NCBI GenBank assembly: GCA_963749515.1
Contig: CAVVMR010000006.1
Span: 248,001 to 312,000 of the forward strand
DNA: 64,000 bases
Source: Gaiellasilicea sp963749515
Lineage (GTDB): Bacteria; Actinomycetota; Thermoleophilia; Gaiellales; Gaiellaceae
Reading direction: 5' to 3'
This document shows, one piece after another, positions 9,945 through 19,256 of the stretch. Every line of letters starts with the position of its first letter. Positions within the stretch are counted from its first letter, which is position 1. The notes beneath the pieces were generated by a model. The model saw only the letters and a program-made list of their open reading frames with translations, did not search any database and was not told the origin of the DNA. The translations under genes and the position numbers were made by a program.

Positions 9945-12058
9945 GGCTCTGGCCGGGGCACCCCTTTCCGCTGGGACCGCTGTGGGACGGTGACGGAACC
10001 AACTTCTCGCTCTTCTCCGAGCACGCCGAGAGAGTCGAGCTCTGCCTCTTCGACGACGACGACCGGGAGACGCGCCACGAGCTGACCGAGCGCACCGCCT
10101 TCAACTGGCACGGCTACCTCCCAGGGGTCTCCCCGGGCCAGCGCTACGGATTCCGTGTCTACGGACCCTGGGCGCCGGAGCAGGGCCACCGCTTCAACCC
10201 GGACAAGCTCCTGATCGATCCGTACGCGAAGTCGATCGAAGGGCCCGTCCTCTGGGATCGCGGCAACACGCTCCCGTACAAGCCGGGCGGTGAGGACGCC
10301 GACGTCGAGCGCGACGAGGAAGACGACGCGGCGGCGATTCCGAAGTCGGTTGTCATCGACGAGTCGTTCGACTGGCAGGACGACCGGCCCCCGCAGCGGC
10401 CCTGGCACGAGACCGTGATCTACGAGGTGCACACCAAGGGGTTCACGAAGCTGATGGAGGGCGTGCGCGAGGAGCTGCGCGGCACGTACGCCGGCCTCGC
10501 ATCGGTGCCGGCGCTCGAGTACCTCGCATCGCTCGGCGTCACCGCCGTCGAGCTGCTGCCGATCCACCACATCGCCGACGAGCAGCATCTTGCCGCCCGG
10601 GGCCTCACGAACTACTGGGGCTACAGCTCGATCGGCTACCTCGCGCCGCATGCGCTCTACGCCGCCACCGGCCGGCGCGGCGAGCAGGTGAAGGAGTTCA
10701 AGGGGATGGTGAAAGCCCTGCACTCGGCGGGAATCGAGGTGATCCTCGACGTCGTCTACAACCACACCGCGGAGGGCAACCACCTCGGGCCGATGCTCGC
10801 CTTCAAGGGGATCGACAACCTCTCCTACTATCGCACCCTCCCGGGCGACCCGCGCTTCTACATGGACTACACGGGCACCGGCAACTCGCTCAACCCGGTG
10901 CACCCGTCGGTGCTGCGGCTGATCATGGACTCGCTCCGCTACTTCGTGATCGAGTGCCACGTCGACGGCTTCCGCTTCGACCTCGCCTCGGCGCTGGCGC
11001 GCGAGTTCCACGAGGTCGACCGGCTCTCGGCCTTCTTCGACATCATCCACCAGGATCCGATCCTGTCCCAGGTGAAGCTGATCGCCGAGCCGTGGGACGT
11101 CGGCGAGGGCGGCTACCAGGTCGGCAACTTCCCGGTGCTCTGGACCGAGTGGAACGGGATGTACCGGGACACGATGCGTGACTTCTGGCGCGGCCAGAGC
11201 AACGTCGGCGAGTTCGCCTCGCGCTTCACCGGCTCGAGCGACCTGTACGAGACGGACGGCCGCAAGCCGTTCGCGTCGATCAACTTCATCACCGCCCACG
11301 ACGGCTTCACCTTGCGCGATCTCGTCTCCTACAACGACAAGCACAACGAGGCGAACCTCGAGGACAACAAGGACGGCGACAATCACAACCGGAGCTGGAA
11401 CCACGGCGTCGAGGGGGAGACCGACGACCCCGAGATCAACGCCCTGCGCGAGCGGCAGATGCGCAACTTCCTGGCGACGCTCTTCCTCTCGCAGGGAGTG
11501 CCGATGCTGCTCGGTGGCGACGAGATCGCGCGGACGCAACAGGGCAACAACAACGCGTACTGCCAGGACAACGAGATCTCGTGGATCAACTGGCATCTCG
11601 ACGGCCGGGCCGAGCGGATGCTGGCCTTCACGAGGCGGCTGATCGAGCTCCGCTCGAAGCATCCCGTGTTTCACCGCGCCGACTTCCTCACCGGCGAGGA
11701 GCGGATGGGCTCCGGCTCCCCCGACGTGTGGTGGTTCCGGGCCGACGGCCGGAAGATGACGCAGCGCAACTGGCGCGACGGCAACGCGCTCACGCTCGGC
11801 GTCTTCCTCAACGGCTCCGAGATCCCGACGCACAGCGCGCAGGGAGCGCCGGTGATCGACGACACGTTCCTGATCCTCTTCAACGCCTGGGAGGGGCCGA
11901 TCGTGTTCACGCTGCCGGCCGTCTCCTTCGGCCGCCGCTGGACGCACGAGCTCTCGACGGCCGAGCCCGAGCGCGAGGCGGGCTCCGACGTGCACCCGGC
12001 GCGCGGCGTCGTGCCGGTCGAGGGGCGCTCGCTCGTCGTCCTTCGCCGCGTCGGTTGA
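9941..12058 (+). CDS. glgX: glycogen debranching enzyme GlgX
   Basis: GlgX hydrolyses alpha-1,6 branches of glycogen or limit dextrin, releasing linear maltooligosaccharides. It is a 705-residue isoamylase-type GH13 protein: an N-terminal CBM48 domain (NFSLFSEHAERVELCLF), then the barrel with D346 (GFRFDLASALAR), E382 (LIAEPWDVGEGGY) and D453 (FITAHDGFTLRD), and a C-terminal beta domain. The open frame extends upstream into treZ, but GTG 9941, overlapping its stop as GTGA, gives the normal start (RLWPGHPFPLGPLWDG). Freed linear chains would feed TreY, encoded two bases downstream. Confidence 0.94.
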   Translation: MRLWPGHPFPLGPLWDGDGTNFSLFSEHAERVELCLFDDDDRETRHELTERTAFNWHGYLPGVSPGQRYGFRVYGPWAPEQGHRFNPDKLLIDPYAKSIEGPVLWDRGNTLPYKPGGEDADVERDEEDDAAAIPKSVVIDESFDWQDDRPPQRPWHETVIYEVHTKGFTKLMEGVREELRGTYAGLASVPALEYLASLGVTAVELLPIHHIADEQHLAARGLTNYWGYSSIGYLAPHALYAATGRRGEQVKEFKGMVKALHSAGIEVILDVVYNHTAEGNHLGPMLAFKGIDNLSYYRTLPGDPRFYMDYTGTGNSLNPVHPSVLRLIMDSLRYFVIECHVDGFRFDLASALAREFHEVDRLSAFFDIIHQDPILSQVKLIAEPWDVGEGGYQVGNFPVLWTEWNGMYRDTMRDFWRGQSNVGEFASRFTGSSDLYETDGRKPFASINFITAHDGFTLRDLVSYNDKHNEANLEDNKDGDNHNRSWNHGVEGETDDPEINALRERQMRNFLATLFLSQGVPMLLGGDEIARTQQGNNNAYCQDNEISWINWHLDGRAERMLAFTRRLIELRSKHPVFHRADFLTGEERMGSGSPDVWWFRADGRKMTQRNWRDGNALTLGVFLNGSEIPTHSAQGAPVIDDTFLILFNAWEGPIVFTLPAVSFGRRWTHELSTAEPEREAGSDVHPARGVVPVEGRSLVVLRRVG

Positions 12059-12059
12059 G

Positions 12060-13950
12060 ATGACGGCGCCGCGCGCGACCTACCGGCTCCAGCTGGGACC
12101 GGGGCTGGGCTTTCGCGAGGCGAAGAAGCTCGTCCCGTACTTGCGCGACCTCGGCGTCTCCCACCTCTACCTCTCGCCGTCGCTCCAGGCCCACACCGGC
12201 TCGACGCACGGCTACGACGTCGTCGATCCGACGCGCATCTCCGAGGATCTGGGCGGCGAGGACGACTTCCGCGAGCTCTGCTCGGCCGGTCTCGGCGTCG
12301 TGCTGGACATCGTCCCGAACCACATGGCGACGGGTGACGAGAATCCCTTCTGGCGCGACCCGCTCTGGCGTGCGAAGTTCTTCGACCTCGACTGGCGCAC
12401 CGGCCTGCACCGGCGCTTCTTCGACGTCGGTGGGCTCGCAGGCGTGCGGATGGAGGATCCCGAGGTCTGGGAGGTGACGCACGCGAAGATCGTCGAGCTC
12501 GCGCAGGCGGGGCTGATCGACGGCGTGCGCGTGGATCATCCGGACGGCCTCTCGAACCCGCGCCGGTACCTCGAGCGGTTGCGTGAGGCCGGGATCGAAA
12601 GAGCCTGGGTCGAGAAGATCCTGGAGCCGGGCGAGAGGCTGCGACCGGAGTGGCCGGTCGAAGGGACGACCGGGTACGAGTTCCTGAACGACGTCACTGC
12701 GCTCTTCGTCGACCCTGCCGGTGAGACGCCTCTCACGCAGCTGTACCAGGAGCTGACCGGCGAGCGGCGGGCGTTCGCCGCCGTGGCGGGAGAGGCGAAG
12801 CTCGAGCAGGCGACGACGACCTTCGAGGAAGAGGCGGCGCAGCTGGCCGCCAAGCTCCCGTTCGACGCCGACGTCGCCGCGGCGCTCGCCGCGTTCCACG
12901 TCTACCGCACGTATGTCGAGCCCGATGCGGCGCTCGTGACCGGGGACGACCGCGCCGCGATCGAGCACGCGCGTCTGCCCGAGGAGCTCGCACGGATCCT
13001 CCTGCTCGAGGAGCGCGGGCACGACGCTTTCGTCGTCCGGTTCCAGCAGACGACGCCGCCCGTGCACGCCAAGGGCGTGGAGGACACGGCGTTCTACCGC
13101 TGGAACCGCTTCGTCGCGCTGAACGAGGTGGGTGGCGATCCCGGCCGGTTCTCGCTTTCCGTCGAGGATTTCCACGAGGCGAACCTGGCGCGCCCGCCGG
13201 GCGGCCTGCTCGCGACGACGACCCACGACACGAAGCGAAGCGGAGACGTTCGTGCCCGCCTCGCCTGCATCGCCGCCGAGCCCGCCGCCTGGGAGCAGAT
13301 CGTGCGGGAGCGAATCGACGGGTGGCGCGATCCGAACGAGGCGTATCTGATCCTGCAGACCGTCGTCGGCGCCTGGCCTCTGGACTCGGACCGGCTGGGG
13401 CCCTACCTGGAGAAGGCGTTGCGCGAGGCGAAGGTGAACACGAACTGGATCGACCAGCAGCACGAGTGGGAGGCGGGAGCGAAGCGCTTCGCAGCGGGGC
13501 TGCTCGAGGACGTGGCGCTCGGCGAGTACGCGCAGCGGCTCGCGAAGCAGGGCGACCGGGCCTCACTCGGGATGACGCTTTTAAAGCTCACCTCGCCGGG
13601 CGTGCCGGACATCTACCAGGGCGATGAGCTGCCCTTCCTCGCTCTCGTCGATCCCGACAACCGCCGGCCAGTCGACTGGGAGCTGCGACGCCGGTTTCTG
13701 GCCTCCGGCGAGCCGCCTGCAAAGCTCGACCTGATCCAACGCGCCCTGGCGTTGCGCGCGCAGCGTCCCGCGGCCTTCGGCTCGGCGTACGACCCGGTCG
13801 AGGCAGGGCCGGACGTCTGCGCGTTCGTTCGCGGCGGCGAGGTGCTCGTCGCGGTCGCGGTGCGGGGCGACCTCTCGGCGTTCCGGCCGCGGCGGAACGT
13901 GGGACGACGTCTACCGGACGCCGCATCTGCTGCTGGCCGAGCGGATCTAG
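12060..13950 (+). CDS. treY: malto-oligosyltrehalose synthase TreY (one +1 frameshift near the 3' end)
   Basis: TreY isomerises the reducing-end glucose of maltodextrin into an alpha,alpha-1,1 linkage. The ATG is two bases after glgX. The frame shows MTAPRATYRLQL, GYDVVDPTRI, the nucleophile near D159 (VRVDHPDGL), E185 (WVEKILEPGE) and D388 (TTTHDTKRS), all typical. Near 13885-13896 the frame is lost: the original frame runs on as a long meaningless extension, whereas the +1 frame reads GTWDDVYRTPHLLLAERI and stops at 13950, a natural C-terminus. One extra base in CCGGCCGCGGCGG explains it. The corrected length is about 629 residues, somewhat shorter than many TreY. The stop shares CTAG with the convergent gene's stop. 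Confidence 0.9.
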
Positions 13951-16619
13951 TTCGGGGGCGCGTCGAGGACGCGCAGACAGACGTCGACGACCTGCGGGTC
14001 GAACTGCGAGCCGGCGTTCTGCTCCAGCCGGCGCAGGGCCTCGTCCGACGGGAGCGCGCGGCGGTACGGCCGGTCGGTCGTCATCGCGTGGAAGGCGTCG
14101 CAGGCGAAGATGATCCGCGCCTCGAGCGGGATCTCCTCGCCGGCCTTGCGGTCCGGATAGCCCTGGCCGTCCCAGCGCTCGTGGCACGCGCGGACGATGC
14201 CGCACACATCCTGGAGCTGGTCGATCGGAGCGATGATCCTCTCGCCGAGCTCGGGGTGCGTCTCGATCAGGAGACGCTCCTCCTCGGTCAGCGGCCCGGG
14301 CTTCAGCAGCACCGAGTTCGGGATGCCGATCTTGCCGATGTCGTGGAAGAGCGCGCCGAGCTCCAGCCGCTTCAGCGTGTCGCCGTCGAGACCCAGCTCG
14401 CTGCCGACGCGAATTGCCATGTCGGTGATCCAGCGGGCGTGCGACGAGGTGTACTCGTCGCGCGCCTCGAGCGCGTTCGCGAGCGCTTCGACCGTCGAGA
14501 GGAACGTGCGCTCGAGGCCGGCGAAGCTGGACGCATTCGCGATCGCGAGCTTCGCCTGGTGGGCGAGCCCGCCGAGCAGCTCCAGCTCGCGGTCGCCGTA
14601 CTCGGCCTCGGGCGCGAAGGCGACTGCGATCGCGCCCCAGCGTCCTTCGAGGGTGAAGGGCGCGACGACGTACGAGCCCGAGCCTTCGGCCGGAGGGTCG
14701 CTCAGAGTGGCGTACTCCTCCGGGGAGATCACGTACGGCCCGGTCCGGGCGACGAACGGCTTCATCGCCTCGGCTGCGAAGCGGCGGCCGGCGACCGGCG
14801 CGCCGAGCTCGTAGCCGTGCGCCGCCTGGCCGACGACGTCACCGCCGGCCGTCTCCTGCAGCCAGAGCGAGGCATGGGGCGCACCCATCAGCTGCTGGGC
14901 GCCCTCGACGATCCGCTCGAGCACCTGCTCGAGCCCTTCGGCAGCCGCGAGGTCGCGGCCGAACTCCAGCAGGGCCTTGGCGCTCTCGGCCTCGCGTCGC
15001 TGAACCTCGTAGAGCCTCGCGTTCTCGACGGCAGCCGCCGTGTGGCCCGCGAGCACCTCGAGCAGTCTCAGGTCGTCCGTGTCGAACTGATTCAGGCCGA
15101 GCTTCGAGACGACGATCACGCCGATCACGCGGGCGCCGTAGTGCATCGGCACGGCGATGATCGACTCCTCGATCTGGGCGGTGCCCTCGATCTTGATCGC
15201 GAACTCGCACGTCGAGGCGTCGTCGAGGAGCAGCGACTCGCCGGTCTCGACCACCCGCCCGGTGAAGCCCTCGCCGACTCGGGTCCTGAAGACGTCGGCC
15301 GACGGGCGGTCCGAAGCGGTCAGCTCGCCCTGGAAGGCGATCGGCTGCAGCTCCTCGCCGTCGCGGACGAAGATCCGGCAGTTGTGGTAATCGATCAGCT
15401 GGCGGAGCTCGTTGGCGATCGCCATGCCGATCTCCCGGACGTCCGTCGAGCGATTGAGCTTGCCCGCGAGCGTCTGCAGCATCTTCAGGTGTGCGATCGA
15501 GCGAACGTCCTCGCGGCTCTCGTCCGTCTGGGGCCGCTCGGTCGACGAGTCGTCGAAGAAGACGACCTGGCTCTTGCCGCGCGCCTTCGCCGTCATCATC
15601 GCGGCCTCGGCGCAGGCGACGAGCTCGCGCGGGTTCGCTGCGTGCTGCGGGCCCTGGGCGATGCCGATCGAGACGGAGATCTTGCCGGCGAGGTCCCGCG
15701 CGACGGCATCCAGCCGCGTCACGAGACGGGTCGCGAGGGCGACCGCCGGCTCCTCGTGGCTCCGGGGGAGGATCACGGCGAACTCCTCGCCGCCGATCCG
15801 GCAGACGACGTCGTTCGTCCTGACGGTTGCTCGGAGGTGATCTGCCAGCTCGGCCAGCACCTCGTCGCCGACCGCGTGGCCGAAGACGTCGTTCACCTTC
15901 TTGAAGTCGTCGATGTCGAGCATCACGAGCGCGACGTTCTCGTGCTCGCTCGCGGCCCGCGTCAGCTCGCGGCGGAGGCGCTCGTGGAAGTAGCGATGGT
16001 TGTAGAGGCCGGTGAGGGAGTCGGTCTGGGCCTCGCGCTCGAGCCGCGCGCGGATGTGCGCGTTGTCGAGGGCGAGCGCCGCCGCGTCGCCGAGGCGCTT
16101 CGCCAGCTCGAACTCCTCCTCGGTGAAGAAAGCGTCCTCGCCGATCCGGTAGACGTTGAGCGTGCCCTTCAGGGCGCCGCGCGCGATCAGCGGCACGACG
16201 ATCAGGGCTTCCGGCTCGAGCGGAGTCCCGGGGACGAACTCGACGCGCGGATCGAGGTGCGCCTGGTTCGAGAGCACCGACTCGCGGTGCTCGACCGCCC
16301 AGCCGGTGATCCCGACGCCGAAGGGGAACACATCGTCGTAGATCTCCTGCGACCACTCACTCCGGACGAGCGCCGGCACGAGCTCTCGGTTCGGCTCGTC
16401 GGCCTCGTAGATGTGCAGCGCCTCGTACGGAACGATCTCGTCGAGCGTGTCCGCAATCCGGACGAGCAGCGAATCGAGGCTCTGCTCCGAGAGGAGATCG
16501 TGGAAGACGTCCGCGAGGCGGCGGTAGGAGTCGATGGACGGAGTTACAGGCGGGGTGCCCGAGACGAGCCGAATGCGCGGCTCGCCGTTGCTGGGGGAAA
16601 GGCGTGCAGGATCGTCCAT
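13947..16619 (-). CDS. GAF-GGDEF-GAF-GAF-HD-GYP cyclic-di-GMP turnover protein
   Basis: This 890-residue cytoplasmic signalling protein has no membrane segment. Domains in order are GAF (about 45-185), GGDEF (195-360) with active-site GGEEF at 276-280 and an inhibitory I-site RTND at 267-270, GAF (about 385-535), GAF (555-695) and HD-GYP (705-885). The HD-GYP part has HDIGKIG at 759 and HERWDGQGYP at 813-822. Both catalytic halves look intact, so it could make and degrade c-di-GMP, with the GAF domains as sensors. The ATG at 16619 follows no strong ribosome-binding site. It is transcribed toward treY and overlaps its stop by four bases. No neighbour shows which process it controls. Confidence 0.93.
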   Translation of the reverse strand: MDDPARLSPSNGEPRIRLVSGTPPVTPSIDSYRRLADVFHDLLSEQSLDSLLVRIADTLDEIVPYEALHIYEADEPNRELVPALVRSEWSQEIYDDVFPFGVGITGWAVEHRESVLSNQAHLDPRVEFVPGTPLEPEALIVVPLIARGALKGTLNVYRIGEDAFFTEEEFELAKRLGDAAALALDNAHIRARLEREAQTDSLTGLYNHRYFHERLRRELTRAASEHENVALVMLDIDDFKKVNDVFGHAVGDEVLAELADHLRATVRTNDVVCRIGGEEFAVILPRSHEEPAVALATRLVTRLDAVARDLAGKISVSIGIAQGPQHAANPRELVACAEAAMMTAKARGKSQVVFFDDSSTERPQTDESREDVRSIAHLKMLQTLAGKLNRSTDVREIGMAIANELRQLIDYHNCRIFVRDGEELQPIAFQGELTASDRPSADVFRTRVGEGFTGRVVETGESLLLDDASTCEFAIKIEGTAQIEESIIAVPMHYGARVIGVIVVSKLGLNQFDTDDLRLLEVLAGHTAAAVENARLYEVQRREAESAKALLEFGRDLAAAEGLEQVLERIVEGAQQLMGAPHASLWLQETAGGDVVGQAAHGYELGAPVAGRRFAAEAMKPFVARTGPYVISPEEYATLSDPPAEGSGSYVVAPFTLEGRWGAIAVAFAPEAEYGDRELELLGGLAHQAKLAIANASSFAGLERTFLSTVEALANALEARDEYTSSHARWITDMAIRVGSELGLDGDTLKRLELGALFHDIGKIGIPNSVLLKPGPLTEEERLLIETHPELGERIIAPIDQLQDVCGIVRACHERWDGQGYPDRKAGEEIPLEARIIFACDAFHAMTTDRPYRRALPSDEALRRLEQNAGSQFDPQVVDVCLRVLDAPPN

Positions 16620-16738
16620 GAATGAGCGTTCGCAGGGCCACGGCTCTCGCCGCGGGCTCCTCTACGATCATCGCGGGTTCCCGGCTCGCGGCCGTCCCTC
16701 GGACGGGGGACTCGAGAATTGCTCTCGACCTCGGTTCG

Positions 16739-16763
16739 AAGCCTCTATAGGCTTGTGCACAAG
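16739..16763 (+). promoter_or_regulatory. two adjoining palindromes and a possible -10 box before the amino-acid ABC operon
   Basis: AAGCCT-CTAT-AGGCTT (16739-16754) runs into the perfect 12-mer CTTGTGCACAAG (16752-16763), which touches the GTG start at 16763. TATAGG at 16746-16751 resembles a -10 box. If it is one, transcription would begin within a few bases of the GTG and the mRNA would be leaderless, which suits the missing ribosome-binding site. A matching -35 box is not clear. Confidence 0.4.
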
Positions 16764-17596
16764 TGGTATCGGGGATCCTCGCCGAGCAGCTGGGCACTGC
16801 CGCGACGACGGGTCCCGTCGTCAGGCTCGAGGGCGTCCACAAGAGCTTCGGCGACAACCACGTCCTGCGCGGGATCGACCTCGAGGTCGCGAGCGGCGAG
16901 GTGCTGACGATCATCGGCCCGAGCGGGAGCGGCAAGAGCACGCTTCTTCGCTGCGTCAACCTGCTCGAGCCCCTGAGAGAAGGGCGGATCTTCTTCGAGG
17001 GTGAGGAGATCACGAAGAAGGGGACGGACGTCTCTGCGGTCCGCCAGCGGATCGGGATGGTGTTCCAGCAGTTCAACCTCTTCCCGCACCTGACCGTGAT
17101 GGACAATCTGACGCTCGCGACGCGCCGGATCCGTCGCCGCCCCCGCTCTGAAGCCGAGGGGCGCGCGCAGGAGCTGCTGGCCCGCGTCGGGCTCTCCGAG
17201 AAAGCCGGGCAGCATCCGCATCAGCTCTCCGGCGGCCAGCAGCAGCGGGTTGCGATCGCCCGCGCGCTGATGATGGAGCCGCACGTGATGCTCTTCGACG
17301 AGGTCACCTCCGCGCTCGATCCGGAGCTCGTCGGCGAGGTGCTGATCGTGATGCGCGACCTCGCCCGTGAGGGGATGACGATGCTCGTCGTCACGCACGA
17401 GATGCAGTTCGCGCGCGAGGTCGGCGACCGCGTCGTCTTCATGGACGAGGGACGGATCGTCGAGGAGGGCGTTCCCGCGACGGTCCTCGACCAGCCGCGT
17501 GAGGAGCGAACGCGCCGTTTCCTGCGCCGCTCACTTCAGCTTGCAGGTTCTCTGGAAGAGCTTTCAATCACCGACGAGGAAGGAGCAGTTGAATGA
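16763..17596 (+). CDS. polar amino-acid ABC transporter ATP-binding protein (GlnQ/GluA family)
   Basis: This is the ATPase of a polar amino-acid importer. The 277 residues show VHKSFGDNHVLRGIDLEV, Walker A GPSGSGKST near residue 55, Q-loop MVFQQFNLFPHLTV, signature LSGGQQQRVAIARAL, Walker B VMLFDEVTSALDPELV and the H-loop VVTHEM. FQQFNLFPH is typical of the GlnQ group. The only usable start is GTG 16763, which gives about 20 extra residues before the domain. It overlaps the binding-protein gene by four bases (ATGA), with two permeases after that, so this is one operon. Confidence 0.93.
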   Translation: MVSGILAEQLGTAATTGPVVRLEGVHKSFGDNHVLRGIDLEVASGEVLTIIGPSGSGKSTLLRCVNLLEPLREGRIFFEGEEITKKGTDVSAVRQRIGMVFQQFNLFPHLTVMDNLTLATRRIRRRPRSEAEGRAQELLARVGLSEKAGQHPHQLSGGQQQRVAIARALMMEPHVMLFDEVTSALDPELVGEVLIVMRDLAREGMTMLVVTHEMQFAREVGDRVVFMDEGRIVEEGVPATVLDQPREERTRRFLRRSLQLAGSLEELSITDEEGAVE

Positions 17597-18510
17597 AGAG
17601 GATCATCCTGGCTACGGCGGGGGTCGCCGTGTTCGCGGTGTTCGCCGCGACGCTCGGCTCGGCTCAGCCCACCGCTACGACGGGGCCCGCTCGTGCGGAG
17701 GCGACACCGGCTCTGCCGAAGCTGCCGGCGGACATCGCGTCCCGGAAGCGGTTCATCATCGGCGTCAAGTGCGACACGCCGCCGTTCGGCTATCTGGACG
17801 TTCGCGGCAAGAACGCCGGCGTCGACGTGGAGATCGCCAAGTGGTTCGCCCGCTACGCATTCGGCCGTGAGCAGCGCCTCTCGTTCGTCTGCGCACCGAC
17901 TGCCGTGCGGGAGCCGCTCCTGACGGGCGGCCGGGTCGATCTCGTCATCTCGACGTTCACGTACACGGCTGACCGGGACACGCGGATCGACTTCTCCCGG
18001 GCGTACTACAAGGCGACCGGGCGGTTGCTCGTGAAGAACGGCTCACCGATCCAGTCGCTGAACGACATCCGGGGCCGCAAGGTGGCGACGACCCCGGGCT
18101 CGATCTACGACCGCTGGATGAGGCGTTGTTTCCCGACCGCCGAGGTGCTCGCCGTCGAGAGCGTCACCGCCGCTGTGATTGCGTTCAACCAGGGCCGGGC
18201 CGACGCGGTCATGTTCGACGACACGTCGCTGGCCCTCCAGGCGGCGACCGACCCGAACGCGAAGCTGACGGACGATCTCTTCCTGGAGGCGCCGTACGGG
18301 ATCGGGATCAGGCAAGGCAATGTCGCCCTGAAGCGCTGGGTCGACGCGCGGCTCAACCTGATGAAGCAGAAGGACCACTTCCAGCAGATCATCAGGAACA
18401 ACGTGGCACCGCGGTTCGTCAACGCGTTCTCGCGGAACATCCTGCGGCCGAACAACACGTTCGCGTATCGGGCAGCGACCCTGCCCAGCGTCGACACCGT
18501 TTGTCCGTAG
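17593..18510 (+). CDS. amino-acid ABC transporter substrate-binding protein (family 3)
   Basis: This 305-residue secreted protein has a signal peptide (KR, then a hydrophobic stretch to about residue 24, cut near GSAQP). The mature part is a bilobed family 3 solute-binding protein: RFIIGVKCDTPPFGYLD opens lobe 1, DLVISTFTYTADRDTRIDFSRAYY is the family signature and VATTPGSIYDRW starts lobe 2. The set resembles glutamate binding proteins (GluB), but the ligand cannot be read from sequence. There is no lipobox, so anchoring in this Gram-positive lineage is unclear. It overlaps the ATPase by four bases and is followed by a strong hairpin. Confidence 0.9.
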   Translation: MKRIILATAGVAVFAVFAATLGSAQPTATTGPARAEATPALPKLPADIASRKRFIIGVKCDTPPFGYLDVRGKNAGVDVEIAKWFARYAFGREQRLSFVCAPTAVREPLLTGGRVDLVISTFTYTADRDTRIDFSRAYYKATGRLLVKNGSPIQSLNDIRGRKVATTPGSIYDRWMRRCFPTAEVLAVESVTAAVIAFNQGRADAVMFDDTSLALQAATDPNAKLTDDLFLEAPYGIGIRQGNVALKRWVDARLNLMKQKDHFQQIIRNNVAPRFVNAFSRNILRPNNTFAYRAATLPSVDTVCP

Positions 18511-18532
18511 AGCTCGCCGGTTCGCTCTCGAG

Positions 18533-18563
18533 GGGAAGTGGCCGCCGCGAGCGGCCACTTCCC
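18533..18563 (+). terminator. 13-bp stem hairpin between binding-protein and permease genes
   Basis: GGGAAGTGGCCGC (18533-18545) and GCGGCCACTTCCC (18551-18563) pair perfectly around the loop CGCGA. There is no T-tract. Hairpins after the binding-protein gene of ABC operons often stabilise the upstream mRNA or end part of the transcripts, giving more binding protein than permease. That role is inferred here. Confidence 0.75.
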
Positions 18564-18572
18564 TAGCCGGCC

Positions 18573-19253
18573 GTGCCGCCGCTTGCGATCACCTACGACC
18601 TCTGGGCGTTCGTCTCCGAGAACTGGGAGGAGCTCCTCGACGGCCTGCTCAACACGCTGAAGGTGTCGGCGATTGCCGTCGCCGGCGCGCTCGTCATCGG
18701 CGCGGTTCTCGGCGCCGCCCGCGCACACCGCATCCCGGTCGTCAGCCAGCTGACGGCGGTTTACGTCGAGATCGTCCGGAACACGCCGATTCTCGTCCAG
18801 ATCTACCTGATCTTCTTCGCGCTGCCGCAGTTCGGAGTCACCCTGAACGCGTTCACCGTGGCCTGGCTCTCGGTGATGATCTGGGGCGGAGCGTTCAACA
18901 GCGAGAACTTCCGCGCCGGCTTCGAGGCGGTCCCGTCCCGCTACCGCGAGGCCGGCTACGCGCTCGGCTTCAGCCCTCGTGAGACCTTCCTGAACGTGAC
19001 GCTGCCGATCGGCGGGCGAATCGCGCTGCCGTCGTCGATCAACACCTACATCTCTGTCGTCAAGAACACGTCGCTGATGTACGTGATCAGCTACAACGAG
19101 CTGACGACGACGGCGCTCAACATCAGCGCGCAGTCGCTGGAGACACTCGAGGCGCTCACAGTTCTGGGCGTCGTCTATCTGACGCTCGTGTGGACGCTCT
19201 CGGCCGCGATTCGCATGCTCGAGTCACGGCTCGCGCTCCCGGAGGGGAGGTAG
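18573..19253 (+). CDS. amino-acid ABC transporter permease (HisM family)
   Basis: This membrane protein of 226 residues has about five hydrophobic segments. It carries the polar amino-acid permease features IVRNTPILVQIYLIFFALPQFG in the first half and the EAA loop (YREAGYALGFSPRETFLNVTLP) that docks on the ATPase. Together with the next permease it would form the heterodimeric channel. GTG 18573 is the first start after the hairpin. The gap to the next gene is three bases. Confidence 0.9.
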   Translation: MPPLAITYDLWAFVSENWEELLDGLLNTLKVSAIAVAGALVIGAVLGAARAHRIPVVSQLTAVYVEIVRNTPILVQIYLIFFALPQFGVTLNAFTVAWLSVMIWGGAFNSENFRAGFEAVPSRYREAGYALGFSPRETFLNVTLPIGGRIALPSSINTYISVVKNTSLMYVISYNELTTTALNISAQSLETLEALTVLGVVYLTLVWTLSAAIRMLESRLALPEGR

Positions 19254-19256
19254 CGA

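Noticed and set aside
12060..16625. A single 1521-codon open frame spanning treY and the region antisense to the GGDEF gene
   Set aside because: Only the first 610 or so codons resemble TreY; the rest is the antisense of an intact 890-residue protein. A one-base correction gives a normal TreY end at 13950.
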